Positions 50,736 to 59,313 of a stretch of 64,000 nucleotides of DNA are shown piece after piece (the first letter of the stretch is position 1; each line of letters opens with the position of its first letter). The notes under the pieces were generated by a model. The model saw only the letters and a program-made list of their open reading frames with translations. It ran no database searches and was not told where the DNA came from. The stretch comes from Niastella soli (GTDB lineage: Bacteria > Bacteroidota > Bacteroidia > Chitinophagales > Chitinophagaceae): NCBI RefSeq assembly GCF_017742245.1, contig NZ_JAGHKO010000002.1, positions 1-64,000 of the forward strand, read 5' to 3'. The position numbers and the translations under genes are program-made.

Positions 50736-51674
50736 TTTTCCAAACAATACCTCGCCATACATCCCGACCTTAAGGTATCCATCATTCTTAACACGAACTT
50801 TAATGGCATATACCAGGTTAGCCCGTTCTTCCTTCGTCTGTATGGTCTTTGGCGTAAACTCGGCTTTGTCTGATACCCAGGTAATGGTGCCCGGATAACC
50901 GCGGTAAGCATTGGCACCGCTATCGATCATCACCTTCACGGTTTGGTTCAGCTTTATCTGCGGCAATTGTGTACCGGTAATATAAGCCCGCAACGTAAGC
51001 GTATCGAGGTTGGCTATCTTGTACAGGGCCTTGCCTGCTGAAGTCACTTCCCCCGCTTCGGCATATTTTGTAAGCACGGTGCCACCAACGGGATTGACGA
51101 CCTGCGCTTTGTTGATCTGATCGCTCAATTGCGCTACTCTTTTTTCAAGCGGCCTCTTTTCACTTAGCACGGTACGGTTTTGGGTGTTTGTGTTGGTCAT
51201 TTGCACATTGATCTGTTGCCGGGTTACATTCATTTGTTGTTGCAGCACTTCAATCTGCGAGTTCATATCATCCAGTTGTTTACCAGTAGCCGCATCCTGT
51301 TTAAGCAGGTTCTCTATACGGGTACGCTCATGCAGCATGTTATTCAACTGCGATTGCTGTACATTCAGTTGTTCCTGTAACAATTTTACCTGGGGGCGTA
51401 CATCCGCCGTTTTATCGTGCAGGGCCGCAATACTGGCCTGTACCTGTTCTTTTTGTAACGACAGGTTCTCTGCATCTATAATGCCTACCACCTGCTGATT
51501 GGGAATGGCCTGGCCTTCGTATACATTGAACGATAATAATTTCCCGGTTTGTTCGGCTGAAACGATCACTTCATCTACTTCAAATGTACCGGATGCATCA
51601 AATTTTGGGGCCTTACGGTTACAGGCAGTGAATAACACCGCCACTGCTATAAGGGTTACAACAAGTTTGTTCAT
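50733..51674 (-). CDS. HlyD/YbhG-family periplasmic adaptor lipoprotein
   Basis: The 313-residue adaptor starts with a lipoprotein signal (MNKLVVTLIAVAVLFTAC). A biotinyl-lipoyl-like half (VDEVIVSAEQTGKLLSFNVYEGQAI) and a long coiled-coil hairpin rich in Gln (about residues 70-175; LQEQLNVQQSQLNNMLHERT) come next. The second lipoyl half and beta-barrel (VNPVGGTVLTKYAEAGEVTSAG) follow. It would link the permeases to the TolC-like protein encoded next to it. Confidence 0.88.
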   Translation of the reverse strand: MNKLVVTLIAVAVLFTACNRKAPKFDASGTFEVDEVIVSAEQTGKLLSFNVYEGQAIPNQQVVGIIDAENLSLQKEQVQASIAALHDKTADVRPQVKLLQEQLNVQQSQLNNMLHERTRIENLLKQDAATGKQLDDMNSQIEVLQQQMNVTRQQINVQMTNTNTQNRTVLSEKRPLEKRVAQLSDQINKAQVVNPVGGTVLTKYAEAGEVTSAGKALYKIANLDTLTLRAYITGTQLPQIKLNQTVKVMIDSGANAYRGYPGTITWVSDKAEFTPKTIQTKEERANLVYAIKVRVKNDGYLKVGMYGEVLFGK

Positions 51675-51706
51675 GTTCTATTATTTATTAAACTGACTAA
51701 CTGTAA

Positions 51707-52978
51707 TTATTGATTACCTGTAATGGTACGGGCATTGACCTGCGCCATCAGCAACTGCAACTGATGTGTTATGAGCGTTTGTTTCGCCTGGTCTTCTGCA
51801 TTTACTTCTTTTAGAAAATCATTGGCGGTGATCACCCCGTTTGCCAGTTGCGCATTGGCTGCTTCTTTCACCTGTGCTCTTATTCCAATGATCTGTTGAT
51901 CGCTTTGTATCAACTGTGATAATTTATTCACTTCTGCCTCCTGTTGCTTAAGCTGGGTATTGGTGGTAAGCATAAACAATTCCTGCTGTATATTTACCAT
52001 CCGTTGATTAACCTGTAATAACTCCCGTTCCTTTTTGGATGTATAAAAATTTCCCAATCCCCAATTAAACCGTACCCCGGCTACATAAAACCAGTCAAAA
52101 TTATTATTCAGCATATTCAACGCAGGCCGGCCATACCCACCCTGTACAAACAAACTGGTACGAGGCCGGTTCTTTGCACTGATCAACTGGTTCTGTTCTT
52201 TGAGCAACTCGTTTTGATAACTGTATAATTTCAACTCAGGACGCACCACCGATTCTTTCACCAGGGTAGCAGGGATCACTGGTTGTTCCAGCTGTACATT
52301 TTCGGGCAGTTGCCTGTTAATAAATAACGACAATACATCAACCAGGCTTTTTCGGTTAGCCTTTAATTCAATTACCCGCTGATCGTTCTTCAATAACTCT
52401 GCTTCCAGTGTAAGCTGGCTCGAACGGAAAGCCGTTCCATTCTTCACCTGCGCTTCCACCCGTTTAACGCCCAGTTGAATATCGCTCTTTACATAATCAA
52501 CCTGCTTTACCTGTTCATCAACCAGCAAAATGCCCAGGTACAACTGGTTGATCCGGTCTTTTACTTTATACAACTCCACCTCTGCTTTCTGGTCTTCAAC
52601 CAGCTCATTGGCAGTTTGCACACTTTTCTGCGCCGTTATATTGCCGCCATCAAATAACATCTGGCTCAATTCGGCCTGTACCTTATACTGGTCTTTCCCC
52701 GGCACATCGAATTTTATACCGGGAATATTCACCCCTACTCTGGTTACATCAGATTGAACAGTAGCCTGTCCTGAAACAGTAAACTGAGGAAGAAACCCCT
52801 TATTTAAATTTTCAATTGTTAAGGTAGCCGTCTGGCGTACCAGGTCTTTTTGTTTGATCAGCGGATAATTCTGCCTGGCCAGATCATAGGCCTGTTCCAA
52901 CGTGAGCCGGTTATTATCCTGCGCCTCCACCTCAATGGCCAACAACAACACTGTAATACGTAAACAGTGCTTAATCAT
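51707..52978 (-). CDS. TolC-family outer membrane efflux protein
   Basis: The 423-residue protein starts MIKHCLRITVLLLAIEVEAQ, a signal peptide. The mature part has two OEP domains with long Gln-rich coiled coils (LARQNYPLIKQKDLVRQTATL; EAEVNKLSQLIQSDQQIIGIRAQVK). The longer frame to 53005 is rejected because its extra residues (LTKWLN) are encoded by an operator-like palindrome at 52984-52999 that is also present at the tetR start. It is the outer-membrane exit of the pump. Confidence 0.87.
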   Translation of the reverse strand: MIKHCLRITVLLLAIEVEAQDNNRLTLEQAYDLARQNYPLIKQKDLVRQTATLTIENLNKGFLPQFTVSGQATVQSDVTRVGVNIPGIKFDVPGKDQYKVQAELSQMLFDGGNITAQKSVQTANELVEDQKAEVELYKVKDRINQLYLGILLVDEQVKQVDYVKSDIQLGVKRVEAQVKNGTAFRSSQLTLEAELLKNDQRVIELKANRKSLVDVLSLFINRQLPENVQLEQPVIPATLVKESVVRPELKLYSYQNELLKEQNQLISAKNRPRTSLFVQGGYGRPALNMLNNNFDWFYVAGVRFNWGLGNFYTSKKERELLQVNQRMVNIQQELFMLTTNTQLKQQEAEVNKLSQLIQSDQQIIGIRAQVKEAANAQLANGVITANDFLKEVNAEDQAKQTLITHQLQLLMAQVNARTITGNQ

Positions 52979-52983
52979 TAGGT

Positions 52984-52999
52984 TTAACCATTTAGTTAA
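52984..52999. promoter_or_regulatory. Probable TetR operator before the TolC gene
   Basis: TTAACCATTTAGTTAA is within a 19-bp segment that differs by one base from 53637-53655. It lies 5 bp before the preferred ATG. Confidence 0.65.
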
Positions 53000-53016
53000 T
53001 AGCATGACAAAAAAAT

Positions 53017-53634
53017 TTATTTTTTAACTGAGTCTATTACAAACTTTACTATGGTCTTTTTGCGCAATTCCATCAGTTTCAAAAACTCCTCATCTGATGT
53101 TTTGGTGATCCATTGCACCATAGGCCGGGCCAGGAAAGGAAATATGCACAACGACACCATATTCACCATTAATTCATACCCTTTAATAGGTTTTATTTCC
53201 CCCTTCTTTACCAGTTTGGCAATGTGTTCATCTACCTTTTCTATCGGTGGCCGTTGATTGCCAAAGATCTTTTTAATAGCTTCTTTGGGATTTCTGTTTA
53301 TTTCATTCAGAATAAAAATGGGTAATAAAGGGTTCTGTAACAAGATATCGATGTACTCCCCCACAAACTTCTCTACCTTTTCGAATAAGGTAAGTTCCGA
53401 TATCATGATAGAGGTGACTTTAGGCATAAATTTCCGGGCCTCTTCCATAAAGATCATTTCGAACAACTTCTCCTTGCTGCGGAAATAATAATGCAGTAAG
53501 GCCTTGTTGATGCCTGCCTTATCGGCAATATCCTGCATCCGGGCCCCATCTATGCCCTTTTCCATAAATACCTGTTTGGCTACTTCCAGGATCTTTTGCT
53601 CAGTACTTTTATCGTTCTTATTCTCCTTGGTCAC
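53017..53634 (-). CDS. TetR-family transcriptional regulator of the efflux operon
   Basis: The 205-residue protein has the N-terminal helix-turn-helix GIDGARMQDIADKAGINKALLHYYFRSKEKLFEMIF of the TetR/AcrR family. The start is set at GTG 53634 (VTKENKNDKSTEQKI). The longer frame to 53661 starts from a TTG in the -7 element and reads through the operator. It is the first gene of a seven-gene unit (regulator, TolC, HlyD, two ATPases, two permeases) and probably represses itself and the pump. Confidence 0.85.
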   Translation of the reverse strand: MTKENKNDKSTEQKILEVAKQVFMEKGIDGARMQDIADKAGINKALLHYYFRSKEKLFEMIFMEEARKFMPKVTSIMISELTLFEKVEKFVGEYIDILLQNPLLPIFILNEINRNPKEAIKKIFGNQRPPIEKVDEHIAKLVKKGEIKPIKGYELMVNMVSLCIFPFLARPMVQWITKTSDEEFLKLMELRKKTIVKFVIDSVKK

Positions 53635-53639
53635 GCGGT

Positions 53640-53655
53640 TTAACCATTTGGTTAA
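53640..53655. promoter_or_regulatory. TetR operator at the regulator start
   Basis: TTAACCATTTGGTTAA is a 16-bp palindrome with one central mismatch. It sits between the -7 element and the GTG start, where bound repressor would block transcription. Confidence 0.7.
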
Positions 53656-53658
53656 AAA

Positions 53659-53666
53659 CAAAGATA
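53659..53666 (-). promoter_or_regulatory. -7 promoter element of the efflux operon
   Basis: TATCTTTG on the minus strand, 3 bp upstream of the operator palindrome. Confidence 0.6.
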
Positions 53667-53777
53667 AACCTTAAATCGGATAGAGATAAGCCTTTTGCTG
53701 AAAAAATAATTTTATAGGCTTTTCACATTGACTGTGAAGTAAAAATTAAAATAAACTTCATGGGAAACGATATTGAA

Positions 53778-53800
53778 AAAGCCCCGACAGTCGGGGCTTT
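53778..53800. terminator. Bidirectional terminator hairpin
   Basis: AAAGCCCCGAC/GTCGGGGCTTT form an 11-bp stem; with A/T-rich flanks it fits termination of the homogentisate dioxygenase gene. It shares the CCCCGAC core with the hairpins at 35134, 38413 and 59261. Confidence 0.75.
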
Positions 53801-53842
53801 CCTTTTACATATCTAATTTCTTATATTAAAATATTTATTTCC

Positions 53843-55000
53843 CTACTCCGCCCAACTCATCGTGTAATTGGCATTTTCAATACCCAGTGCTTCCTGGGTC
53901 AGTTGCAACGGATGAAAGGTATCCACCATTACTGCCAGTTCTTTGGTTTCCTTTGCTCCAATGCTTTTTTCCACCGTACCGGGATGCGGCCCATGCGGAA
54001 TACCCGCAGGATGCAGCGTGATCATTCCCCGCGTTACATTTTTACGGCTCATAAAATCACCATCTACATAATACAACACTTCATCGCTATCAATATTACT
54101 GTGGTTATACGGCGCCGGGATGGAGTTGGGGTGATAATCGAACAGACGCGGACAAAATGAACAAACTACAAAGTTATTGGCTTCAAATGTTTGATGCACC
54201 GGCGGCGGCTGATGCACCCGGCCAGTGATGGGTTCAAAATCGTGAATACTGAACGCAAACGGATAACAGTACCCATCCCAGCCAATTATATCAAACGGAT
54301 GATGACCATAATGCAGGTTATACATCATGCCCCGCTTCTTTGTGCGGATCAAATAATCACCCTTCTTATCAAATGTGGGCAGGTTTTGCGGCGGACGAAT
54401 ATCCCGTTCACAGAAGGGTGAATGCTCCAGCAGTTGTCCATACTTGCTCAGGTATTTTTTGGGGAATCGGATGGGACTGAAAGATTCCACAATGAACAAC
54501 CGGTTATTCGGGTCTTTAAATTGGATCTGATAAATGGTGCCACGCGGAACAACCAGATAATCGCCATAAGCAAAAGGCAATTCCCCATACATAGTGCGCA
54601 ATACGCCTTCGCCTTCATGTACAAAGATCATTTCATCGGCATCGGCATTCTTAAAAAAATAATCCTGCATGCCGCTCTGTGGGGCAGCCAGCACAATATG
54701 ACAATCGTTATTTACCAACACAGGCGTGCGGCTTTGCAAATAATCGCTGGCCGGTTTTATATTAAAGCCCTCAAAGCTGCGGTGACGCAGCATTTTTTCC
54801 TCGGCCACCTTTGGCGATACATCATACGAAGGCTCGGTTTTAATAATAGCAGTTGGCGGATGGCAATGGTATAACAATGAATAATCATTCGAAAACCCTT
54901 CGGTGGAGAACAACTGTTCTGCATATAACGAACCGTCCGGTTTGCGGAATTGGGTATGCCGCTTATGCGGAATGTTCCCTAATTTATAATAGTATGGCAT
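53843..55000 (-). CDS. hmgA: Homogentisate 1,2-dioxygenase
   Basis: The enzyme opens the homogentisate ring in tyrosine and phenylalanine breakdown. The 385-residue protein has the cupin core EMIFVHEGEGVLRTMYGELPFAYGDYLVVPRGT and the iron-site region NNFVVCSFCPRLFDYHPNSIPAPYNHSNIDSDEVLYYVDG. Conserved GMITLHPAGIPHGPHPGTVE lies near the C-terminus. The length is close to other bacterial members. No other tyrosine-catabolism gene is adjacent. Confidence 0.9.
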   Translation of the reverse strand: MPYYYKLGNIPHKRHTQFRKPDGSLYAEQLFSTEGFSNDYSLLYHCHPPTAIIKTEPSYDVSPKVAEEKMLRHRSFEGFNIKPASDYLQSRTPVLVNNDCHIVLAAPQSGMQDYFFKNADADEMIFVHEGEGVLRTMYGELPFAYGDYLVVPRGTIYQIQFKDPNNRLFIVESFSPIRFPKKYLSKYGQLLEHSPFCERDIRPPQNLPTFDKKGDYLIRTKKRGMMYNLHYGHHPFDIIGWDGYCYPFAFSIHDFEPITGRVHQPPPVHQTFEANNFVVCSFCPRLFDYHPNSIPAPYNHSNIDSDEVLYYVDGDFMSRKNVTRGMITLHPAGIPHGPHPGTVEKSIGAKETKELAVMVDTFHPLQLTQEALGIENANYTMSWAE

Positions 55001-55045
55001 GCTTAAACAATTTGATAATATCCTAATGTACTAATATGCTTAGAG

Positions 55046-55273
55046 TTGCTGATTTCCGTTAATTTGGTCGTTACAGCAAAGCAGCAATGGAAATATTCAG
55101 GAGAAATAGAGCTTTTAGAGGGAAAGCTCAAGTGTTTTGAGCAGAAATACATATTTCCAACTCCTTTTATCTATCCAATAGGTAAAATTGCGAAAGAATG
55201 GCATGTCAGTAATCGTTGGCATAAAGTTAGTAAATACCTCGTGGAAAACGCAATTTGGAAATTTCAGGCATAA
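55046..55273 (+). CDS. Short orphan frame, doubtful
   Basis: A 75-codon frame from a TTG reads LLEGKLKCFEQKYIFPTP, KEWHVSNRWHKVSKYLVEN and ends NAIWKFQA. The composition is protein-like, rich in aromatic and charged residues, but no family, promoter or partner is recognised. It may be a fragment of a lost gene. The rest of the 55001-55341 gap shows nothing. Confidence 0.25.
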   Translation: MLISVNLVVTAKQQWKYSGEIELLEGKLKCFEQKYIFPTPFIYPIGKIAKEWHVSNRWHKVSKYLVENAIWKFQA

Positions 55274-55341
55274 AAGGGAAAAACCGGTAATTTGCGGCCC
55301 GGATTTTTAAAATACTCAGACGAAATACTAAATATATTCAG

Positions 55342-55785
55342 ATGAAAAAGAATTTAATCCTTACCAAAGAAAGACAGATCGAGGCTACCCCTGAAAAGAT
55401 ATGGAGCGTTTTAACCGAAAACCAGTGGATTGAACAATGGCTCGGCGTACAAATGATCACCGACTGGAAAGTGGGCAGCCCTATCGCCTTTACTTTTGTG
55501 TACAAGGATAAAGAGGTAAAAGACAAAGGCACGCTGTTGCATTTTGAAGCAGGGAAAAAAATATCTTATAACTACTGGAGCGTATTTTCAGCCACTGAAG
55601 ACAGTCCGGAAAACTATTCCGAGATCACGTTTACCCTGGCGCCCGACGAAAAAGGCATTTTGTTACAATTGACACAAGCTAATTTTGCTTCCCAGATGTT
55701 ATTTGCCCATGCCGAAAAGAACTGGGCCGACACTCTGGAAACAATAAAAAAACTGGCCGAAGAAGAAGCAGGTTACCGGTTGTAA
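55342..55785 (+). CDS. SRPBCC (AHSA1-like) domain protein
   Basis: The 147-residue protein has the START/Bet v 1-like pattern: EATPEKIWSVLTENQWIEQWLG at the N-terminus, a beta-sheet middle (VGSPIAFTFVYKDKEVKDKG) and a long C-terminal helix (AEKNWADTLETIKKLAEEEAG). Such proteins bind small hydrophobic ligands or act as co-chaperone-like factors. The phosphoesterase gene follows after 35 bp and may be co-transcribed. Confidence 0.8.
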   Translation: MKKNLILTKERQIEATPEKIWSVLTENQWIEQWLGVQMITDWKVGSPIAFTFVYKDKEVKDKGTLLHFEAGKKISYNYWSVFSATEDSPENYSEITFTLAPDEKGILLQLTQANFASQMLFAHAEKNWADTLETIKKLAEEEAGYRL

Positions 55786-55820
55786 AGCACCGGTTTCCCC
55801 CTTACCCAACAGTAATTACT

Positions 55821-56327
55821 ATGAAACGCATAGGATTGATTTCTGATACACATGGTTATCTGGATGACGCGGTGTTCAAACACTTTGACAACTGCGATGA
55901 GATCTGGCATGCCGGTGATTTCGGGAATATTGATCTGGCTAATAAACTGGCCGCGTTTAAACCTTTAAAAGGAGTATACGGCAATATTGATGGCCTGGAT
56001 ATTCGCTCTGTATACCCTGAGAAATTACGCTTTACCTGCGAAGGCGTTAATGTGTATATGATCCACATCGGTGGCTATCCGCCCAAATACAATACGACCG
56101 TAAAAAATGAACTGACCGCCAATCCCCCACAGTTGTTTATTTGCGGGCACTCCCATATTCTGAAAGTGATGTTCGACGACAAACTGCAATGCCTGCATAT
56201 GAACCCCGGCGCTGCAGGGAACCAGGGCTGGCATAAGGTTCGGACCCTGATCAGATTTGTTATTGATGATAAGAATATGAGAGATTGCGAAGTGATCGAG
56301 TTAGGAAAACGAGTTCTTAGTTCATAG
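55821..56327 (+). CDS. YfcE/MJ0936-family metallophosphoesterase
   Basis: The 168-residue enzyme carries the complete dinuclear-metal motif set: GLISDTHGYLD (D-x-H), HAGDFGN (GD), YGNIDG (GN in GNxD) and ICGHSH (GHxH). It would hydrolyse phosphodiesters or phosphomonoesters; the natural substrate is not known. Length is typical of the YfcE group. Confidence 0.85.
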   Translation: MKRIGLISDTHGYLDDAVFKHFDNCDEIWHAGDFGNIDLANKLAAFKPLKGVYGNIDGLDIRSVYPEKLRFTCEGVNVYMIHIGGYPPKYNTTVKNELTANPPQLFICGHSHILKVMFDDKLQCLHMNPGAAGNQGWHKVRTLIRFVIDDKNMRDCEVIELGKRVLSS

Positions 56328-56394
56328 TTTCAAGCTCAGCGTTCCGAGTTCAAACCTTAGTTTAAGAGTCCTGAGCAGAGCGACGGCCGGATTT

Positions 56395-56522
56395 GCCGTC
56401 TGCCTCGCCCGCCGAAGCCTTGGCGCAGGAGGGCCGTCTGCCTCGCCCACCGAAGCCTTGGCGCAGGAAGGCGCCTGCCTCGCCCGCCGAAGCCATGGCG
56501 TAGGAGGGCCTATTGCCTAATG
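56395..56522. repeat. Three 38-bp tandem repeats ending in heptads at the chitinase stop
   Basis: The unit containing TGCCTCGCCC begins at 56401, 56439 and 56476, and each copy holds a GAAGCCTTGGC hairpin-like core with small changes. The tail (TATTGCC, TAATGCC) is heptad DNA and includes the stop codon of the GH18 gene. A degenerate repeat also occupies about 56320-56360. Confidence 0.85.
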
Positions 56523-57631
56523 CCCTTTGTTTTCTCAGCATAAATAGCATCAAGCAACCCTCCGCTAAACGTGTCCTCCCCCAATTGCCAGAACATGATC
56601 CCATTGAGCTTTTTATCTTTTGCATAAGCCGTTTTCAGCTGCATAGACTTTTTATCATCGTATGTTACAAACAGCTTTTGCGCTGCATTATACATCCAGG
56701 GTGCATTGGCAACCGGGTCCCAATGATACACAAACCCGCTGTCGGCCGACAATTGTGTTGGGAATGCCTTAAATGGCACACCACGTTTGAATTTACAGGA
56801 CTGGTACAGTCCGTAATTTACACTGTCAACATTTTCAAAGATCCGGGCATAAAAGGCAGCGCCAATAACCAACTTATTGCGGGGAATACCTATTGAATCA
56901 AGATAATGAACAGCATTATCGGTTGATTCCTTTTGCTGCGGAGTAGAATACAAGGGTGTATGATGGCCGGTAACGGTACTAAAGCCATTGGTGAGGTCGT
57001 AGGTCATTAAGTTTACCCGGTCACACACCTGCATCACTTTTTTCCATTCAATTGATTGTTCGAGGAAAGTAGAAAATCCGCCGGCAGCAAAACTGATCTC
57101 CTGTTTTTTACCAATAGCCTTCCGTAATTGCATCACCAATTGGGTAAAACCAGGTTTATCCTCAGGTACAAACCGGTGACCGGGATAACCTGAAATAGCA
57201 GGGTACTCCCAATCCAGGTCAATGCCGTCAGCTTTAAAATAATCAAGCAGGTTCTTTACCGATTGAGAGAACTCATTGCGGGCCTTTTCATCACCAAATA
57301 CCTGGGAGCAGGTTTCACAACCACCCCACCCGCCCAGTGACAACAAGACCTTTAACTGGGGATTCCTGCTTTTTGCCGCTACCAGCTTTTGTATGGTCAA
57401 ACTGTCGCGGGCATTGTCAACCACCAGTTGATTGCCTTTTAAATGGCAAAAGCTAAATATGATATGGGTCAGCTTTTCTATAGCAAAACTATCCACCTGC
57501 TCGGCATGACCAGCATAATAAGCTATAACAGTAATGGATTGTCCTTTATTGACCTTTTTTAAAGAAGATTGTGAAAATGCATGTACACAAAAAGCAAACA
57601 GCAACAGGCTTGTGATGGCAAAGCGAGTCAT
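56510..57631 (-). CDS. GH18-family secreted chitinase-like protein
   Basis: The 373-residue protein has a signal peptide (MTRFAITSLLLFAFCVHAFSQ) and a single GH18 barrel. The catalytic motif DGIDLDWEYP puts the proton donor at Glu142; VLLSLGGWGG (residues 95-104) and NGIMFWQLGEDTFSGGLLDAIY near the C-terminus are also canonical. It should cleave chitin or a related GlcNAc polymer, in line with the chitin-degrading habits of Chitinophagaceae. No binding module or T9SS domain is present. The last residues (GIRQ) and the TAG stop are encoded by heptad repeats. Confidence 0.9.
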   Translation of the reverse strand: MTRFAITSLLLFAFCVHAFSQSSLKKVNKGQSITVIAYYAGHAEQVDSFAIEKLTHIIFSFCHLKGNQLVVDNARDSLTIQKLVAAKSRNPQLKVLLSLGGWGGCETCSQVFGDEKARNEFSQSVKNLLDYFKADGIDLDWEYPAISGYPGHRFVPEDKPGFTQLVMQLRKAIGKKQEISFAAGGFSTFLEQSIEWKKVMQVCDRVNLMTYDLTNGFSTVTGHHTPLYSTPQQKESTDNAVHYLDSIGIPRNKLVIGAAFYARIFENVDSVNYGLYQSCKFKRGVPFKAFPTQLSADSGFVYHWDPVANAPWMYNAAQKLFVTYDDKKSMQLKTAYAKDKKLNGIMFWQLGEDTFSGGLLDAIYAEKTKGIRQ

Positions 57632-57658
57632 TTATTAGAAGTTTTATTTTGAACGAAC

Positions 57659-58093
57659 CTAAATAGTTTCAAGTAGCTCAGGAGCCGATACAATTTTTAG
57701 GTCACCACCAAATTGTTTTACCTTTTCATCCAGCTTAACCCTTTTTGATTTTATATTGGGGGTTACCCGTTTACCTACTATCCTTGCATAGATCTTATGT
57801 TCATGTAAAGATTTATACAGAATATCTATAGAATTCAATACCTGATGTATCGCACCTGTCAAATCAGTTCCCTTAAGTTCAACAAAGTAGGCTTTACATT
57901 CCAGCTTTTTATCAACCACAAACAGAAAATCACATTTTTTCTCTTTATTACCCTTGATCAAACAAGAATCTACCTGAAAAACAGAAACTGGATACTGACA
58001 GGTATTTATTAGTCGAAAAGTTTTTCCCCTTTCTGAAACAGGGCAATCTTTCTTATCTCCGGTGTAACGCATGCAATCGCTATTCAATTTCAT
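57659..58093 (-). CDS. Small protein with D...ExK nuclease-like motif, partner of an ATPase
   Basis: The 144-residue protein has Asp55 in KKCDFLFVV and Glu72-Leu-Lys74 in YFVELKG, followed by Gln84 (AIHQVLNSI). This D-x(16)-ExK arrangement with a downstream glutamine resembles the PD-(D/E)XK nuclease core, in a compact form. It has four cysteines (Cys7, 17, 32 and 44) in the N-terminal 45 residues, which could form a metal site. It lies 10 bp downstream of an ATPase gene in the same direction, so it is probably a functional pair. A DNA- or RNA-cleaving effector is inferred; no close family is recognised. Confidence 0.6.
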   Translation of the reverse strand: MKLNSDCMRYTGDKKDCPVSERGKTFRLINTCQYPVSVFQVDSCLIKGNKEKKCDFLFVVDKKLECKAYFVELKGTDLTGAIHQVLNSIDILYKSLHEHKIYARIVGKRVTPNIKSKRVKLDEKVKQFGGDLKIVSAPELLETI

Positions 58094-58103
58094 TATTATC
58101 CCT

Positions 58104-59138
58104 TTAGGAGAATTTCAAATCCATAATTTTATCATATTCATGGTTTAGCACCTCAGAGATCTTATCAATTTCCTCAGCTTTTATTTGATTATTTTCTTCG
58201 TCTATGATAGACCGAACGATTCCGTTCTCGACAAACCAGGCTCCCACATCATTTGGATTGAGCCATAATTTGTCCGGGACAATATCATGCACGCTTTTAT
58301 TCATTTGACCTACCTGGTATGCATAAATAAGATTATTGATTGTAGTGAGCGTATATGGGCTGTGCGTTGTAATCGTTAAATGATAATTTAATGGGGTTAT
58401 CAATTCCAATAAATACTTTAGCAGTGCTGTTTGAGCTGAAGGGAAAAGTGACAACTCGGGTTCTTCAATAGCAATTGAAATATCCCTGGTATTCTTTTTA
58501 CCAACCTTATCCGATAAAAATATAACAGCCAGTAACAGTGGTAAAGTAGTTTGGATACCATTGGAACTTTCGGTCAATCTTATGGTCCTTCCATTCTTTA
58601 ATTTTACTTTATCAACGCCATCTTCATAATAATAGGTAACCCCATCTAAAAAATCTACGGTAAGTTCCTTTGTTAGTTTACGGCCATTCTGAAATAAAAT
58701 ACCAAATTCAGTAATATACTTTTGTATAAATATTTTTTCACTGATAAACAGAAACGAGTTTTCTGAAATAAGCGGCACTAACACTCTTTCGGTAGGAATA
58801 TAAACTGATGACGGAATACTATAATAGGCAGCTTCCGGCTCCTGTAACATTGACGGGGAGCTCGCATTACCTATACTAAACGTCCCATTATTGGTTTCCA
58901 GGCTGATGTTTGTACCTTCCTGAAAAAAGCTACTGAGCCCATAATCTTCCTTTAACCTTTCAATAAAGCCACGTTCTACCCATTCAGCTTTCAAATTATT
59001 ATAACTCCTGAAAGCGCTTATAACCTTTGCTATGGTGCTTTTCCCACTTGCCTGTGGCCCAATAAAAACATTGATCCGTTTTAGATCAATGTCAGCATCC
59101 TCAATTGGACCAAAATTTCTTATTCTAAGCTTTTCCAT
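58104..59138 (-). CDS. Short OLD/ABC-like ATPase (AAA_15/AAA_21 type)
   Basis: The 344-residue protein opens LRIRNFGPIEDADIDL and has Walker A GPQASGKST (27-35). A signature-like stretch SSNGIQ (191-196), Walker B ISIAIEEPELSLFP (220-233) and an H-loop TITTHSPYTL follow. This order is that of the OLD/RecF-like ATPases found in many phage-defence systems. No TOPRIM domain follows, unlike OLD nucleases; the nuclease-like activity may instead be the separate gene downstream. The pair is in visibly AT-richer DNA than the chitinase and aconitase genes on either side. Confidence 0.75.
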   Translation of the reverse strand: MEKLRIRNFGPIEDADIDLKRINVFIGPQASGKSTIAKVISAFRSYNNLKAEWVERGFIERLKEDYGLSSFFQEGTNISLETNNGTFSIGNASSPSMLQEPEAAYYSIPSSVYIPTERVLVPLISENSFLFISEKIFIQKYITEFGILFQNGRKLTKELTVDFLDGVTYYYEDGVDKVKLKNGRTIRLTESSNGIQTTLPLLLAVIFLSDKVGKKNTRDISIAIEEPELSLFPSAQTALLKYLLELITPLNYHLTITTHSPYTLTTINNLIYAYQVGQMNKSVHDIVPDKLWLNPNDVGAWFVENGIVRSIIDEENNQIKAEEIDKISEVLNHEYDKIMDLKFS

Positions 59139-59260
59139 ACCCGAATATACTAAACAATTTAGTACTTTATAACATTCAAACCACGGCTAATTTTCCCGAA
59201 ACAGTAAAGTACACAATGGTACCAGTTAGATGTCAAATTTCACCTTACCTAAGTTACACA

Positions 59261-59288
59261 AAAAAAGCCCCGACGGTACCGTCGGGGC
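59261..59288 (-). terminator. Intrinsic terminator of the aconitase gene
   Basis: GCCCCGACGGT/ACCGTCGGGGC followed on the minus strand by TTTTTTTG. The 20-bp core is identical to the one at 35149-35168. Confidence 0.85.
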
Positions 59289-59313
59289 CACACCAAAACT
59301 TATAATGCGATCA

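Noticed and set aside
52979..53005. Longer N-terminus of the TolC gene (start at 53005)
   Set aside because: The added residues come from the operator copy, and the signal peptide begins properly at the ATG at 52978.
53635..53661. Longer N-terminus of the efflux TetR gene (start at 53661)
   Set aside because: The start would be a TTG inside the -7 element and the added residues are encoded by the operator palindrome.
56362..56625. An 87-codon frame across the 38-bp repeats
   Set aside because: It is a translation of GC-rich repeats and overlaps the C-terminus of the GH18 gene in another frame.
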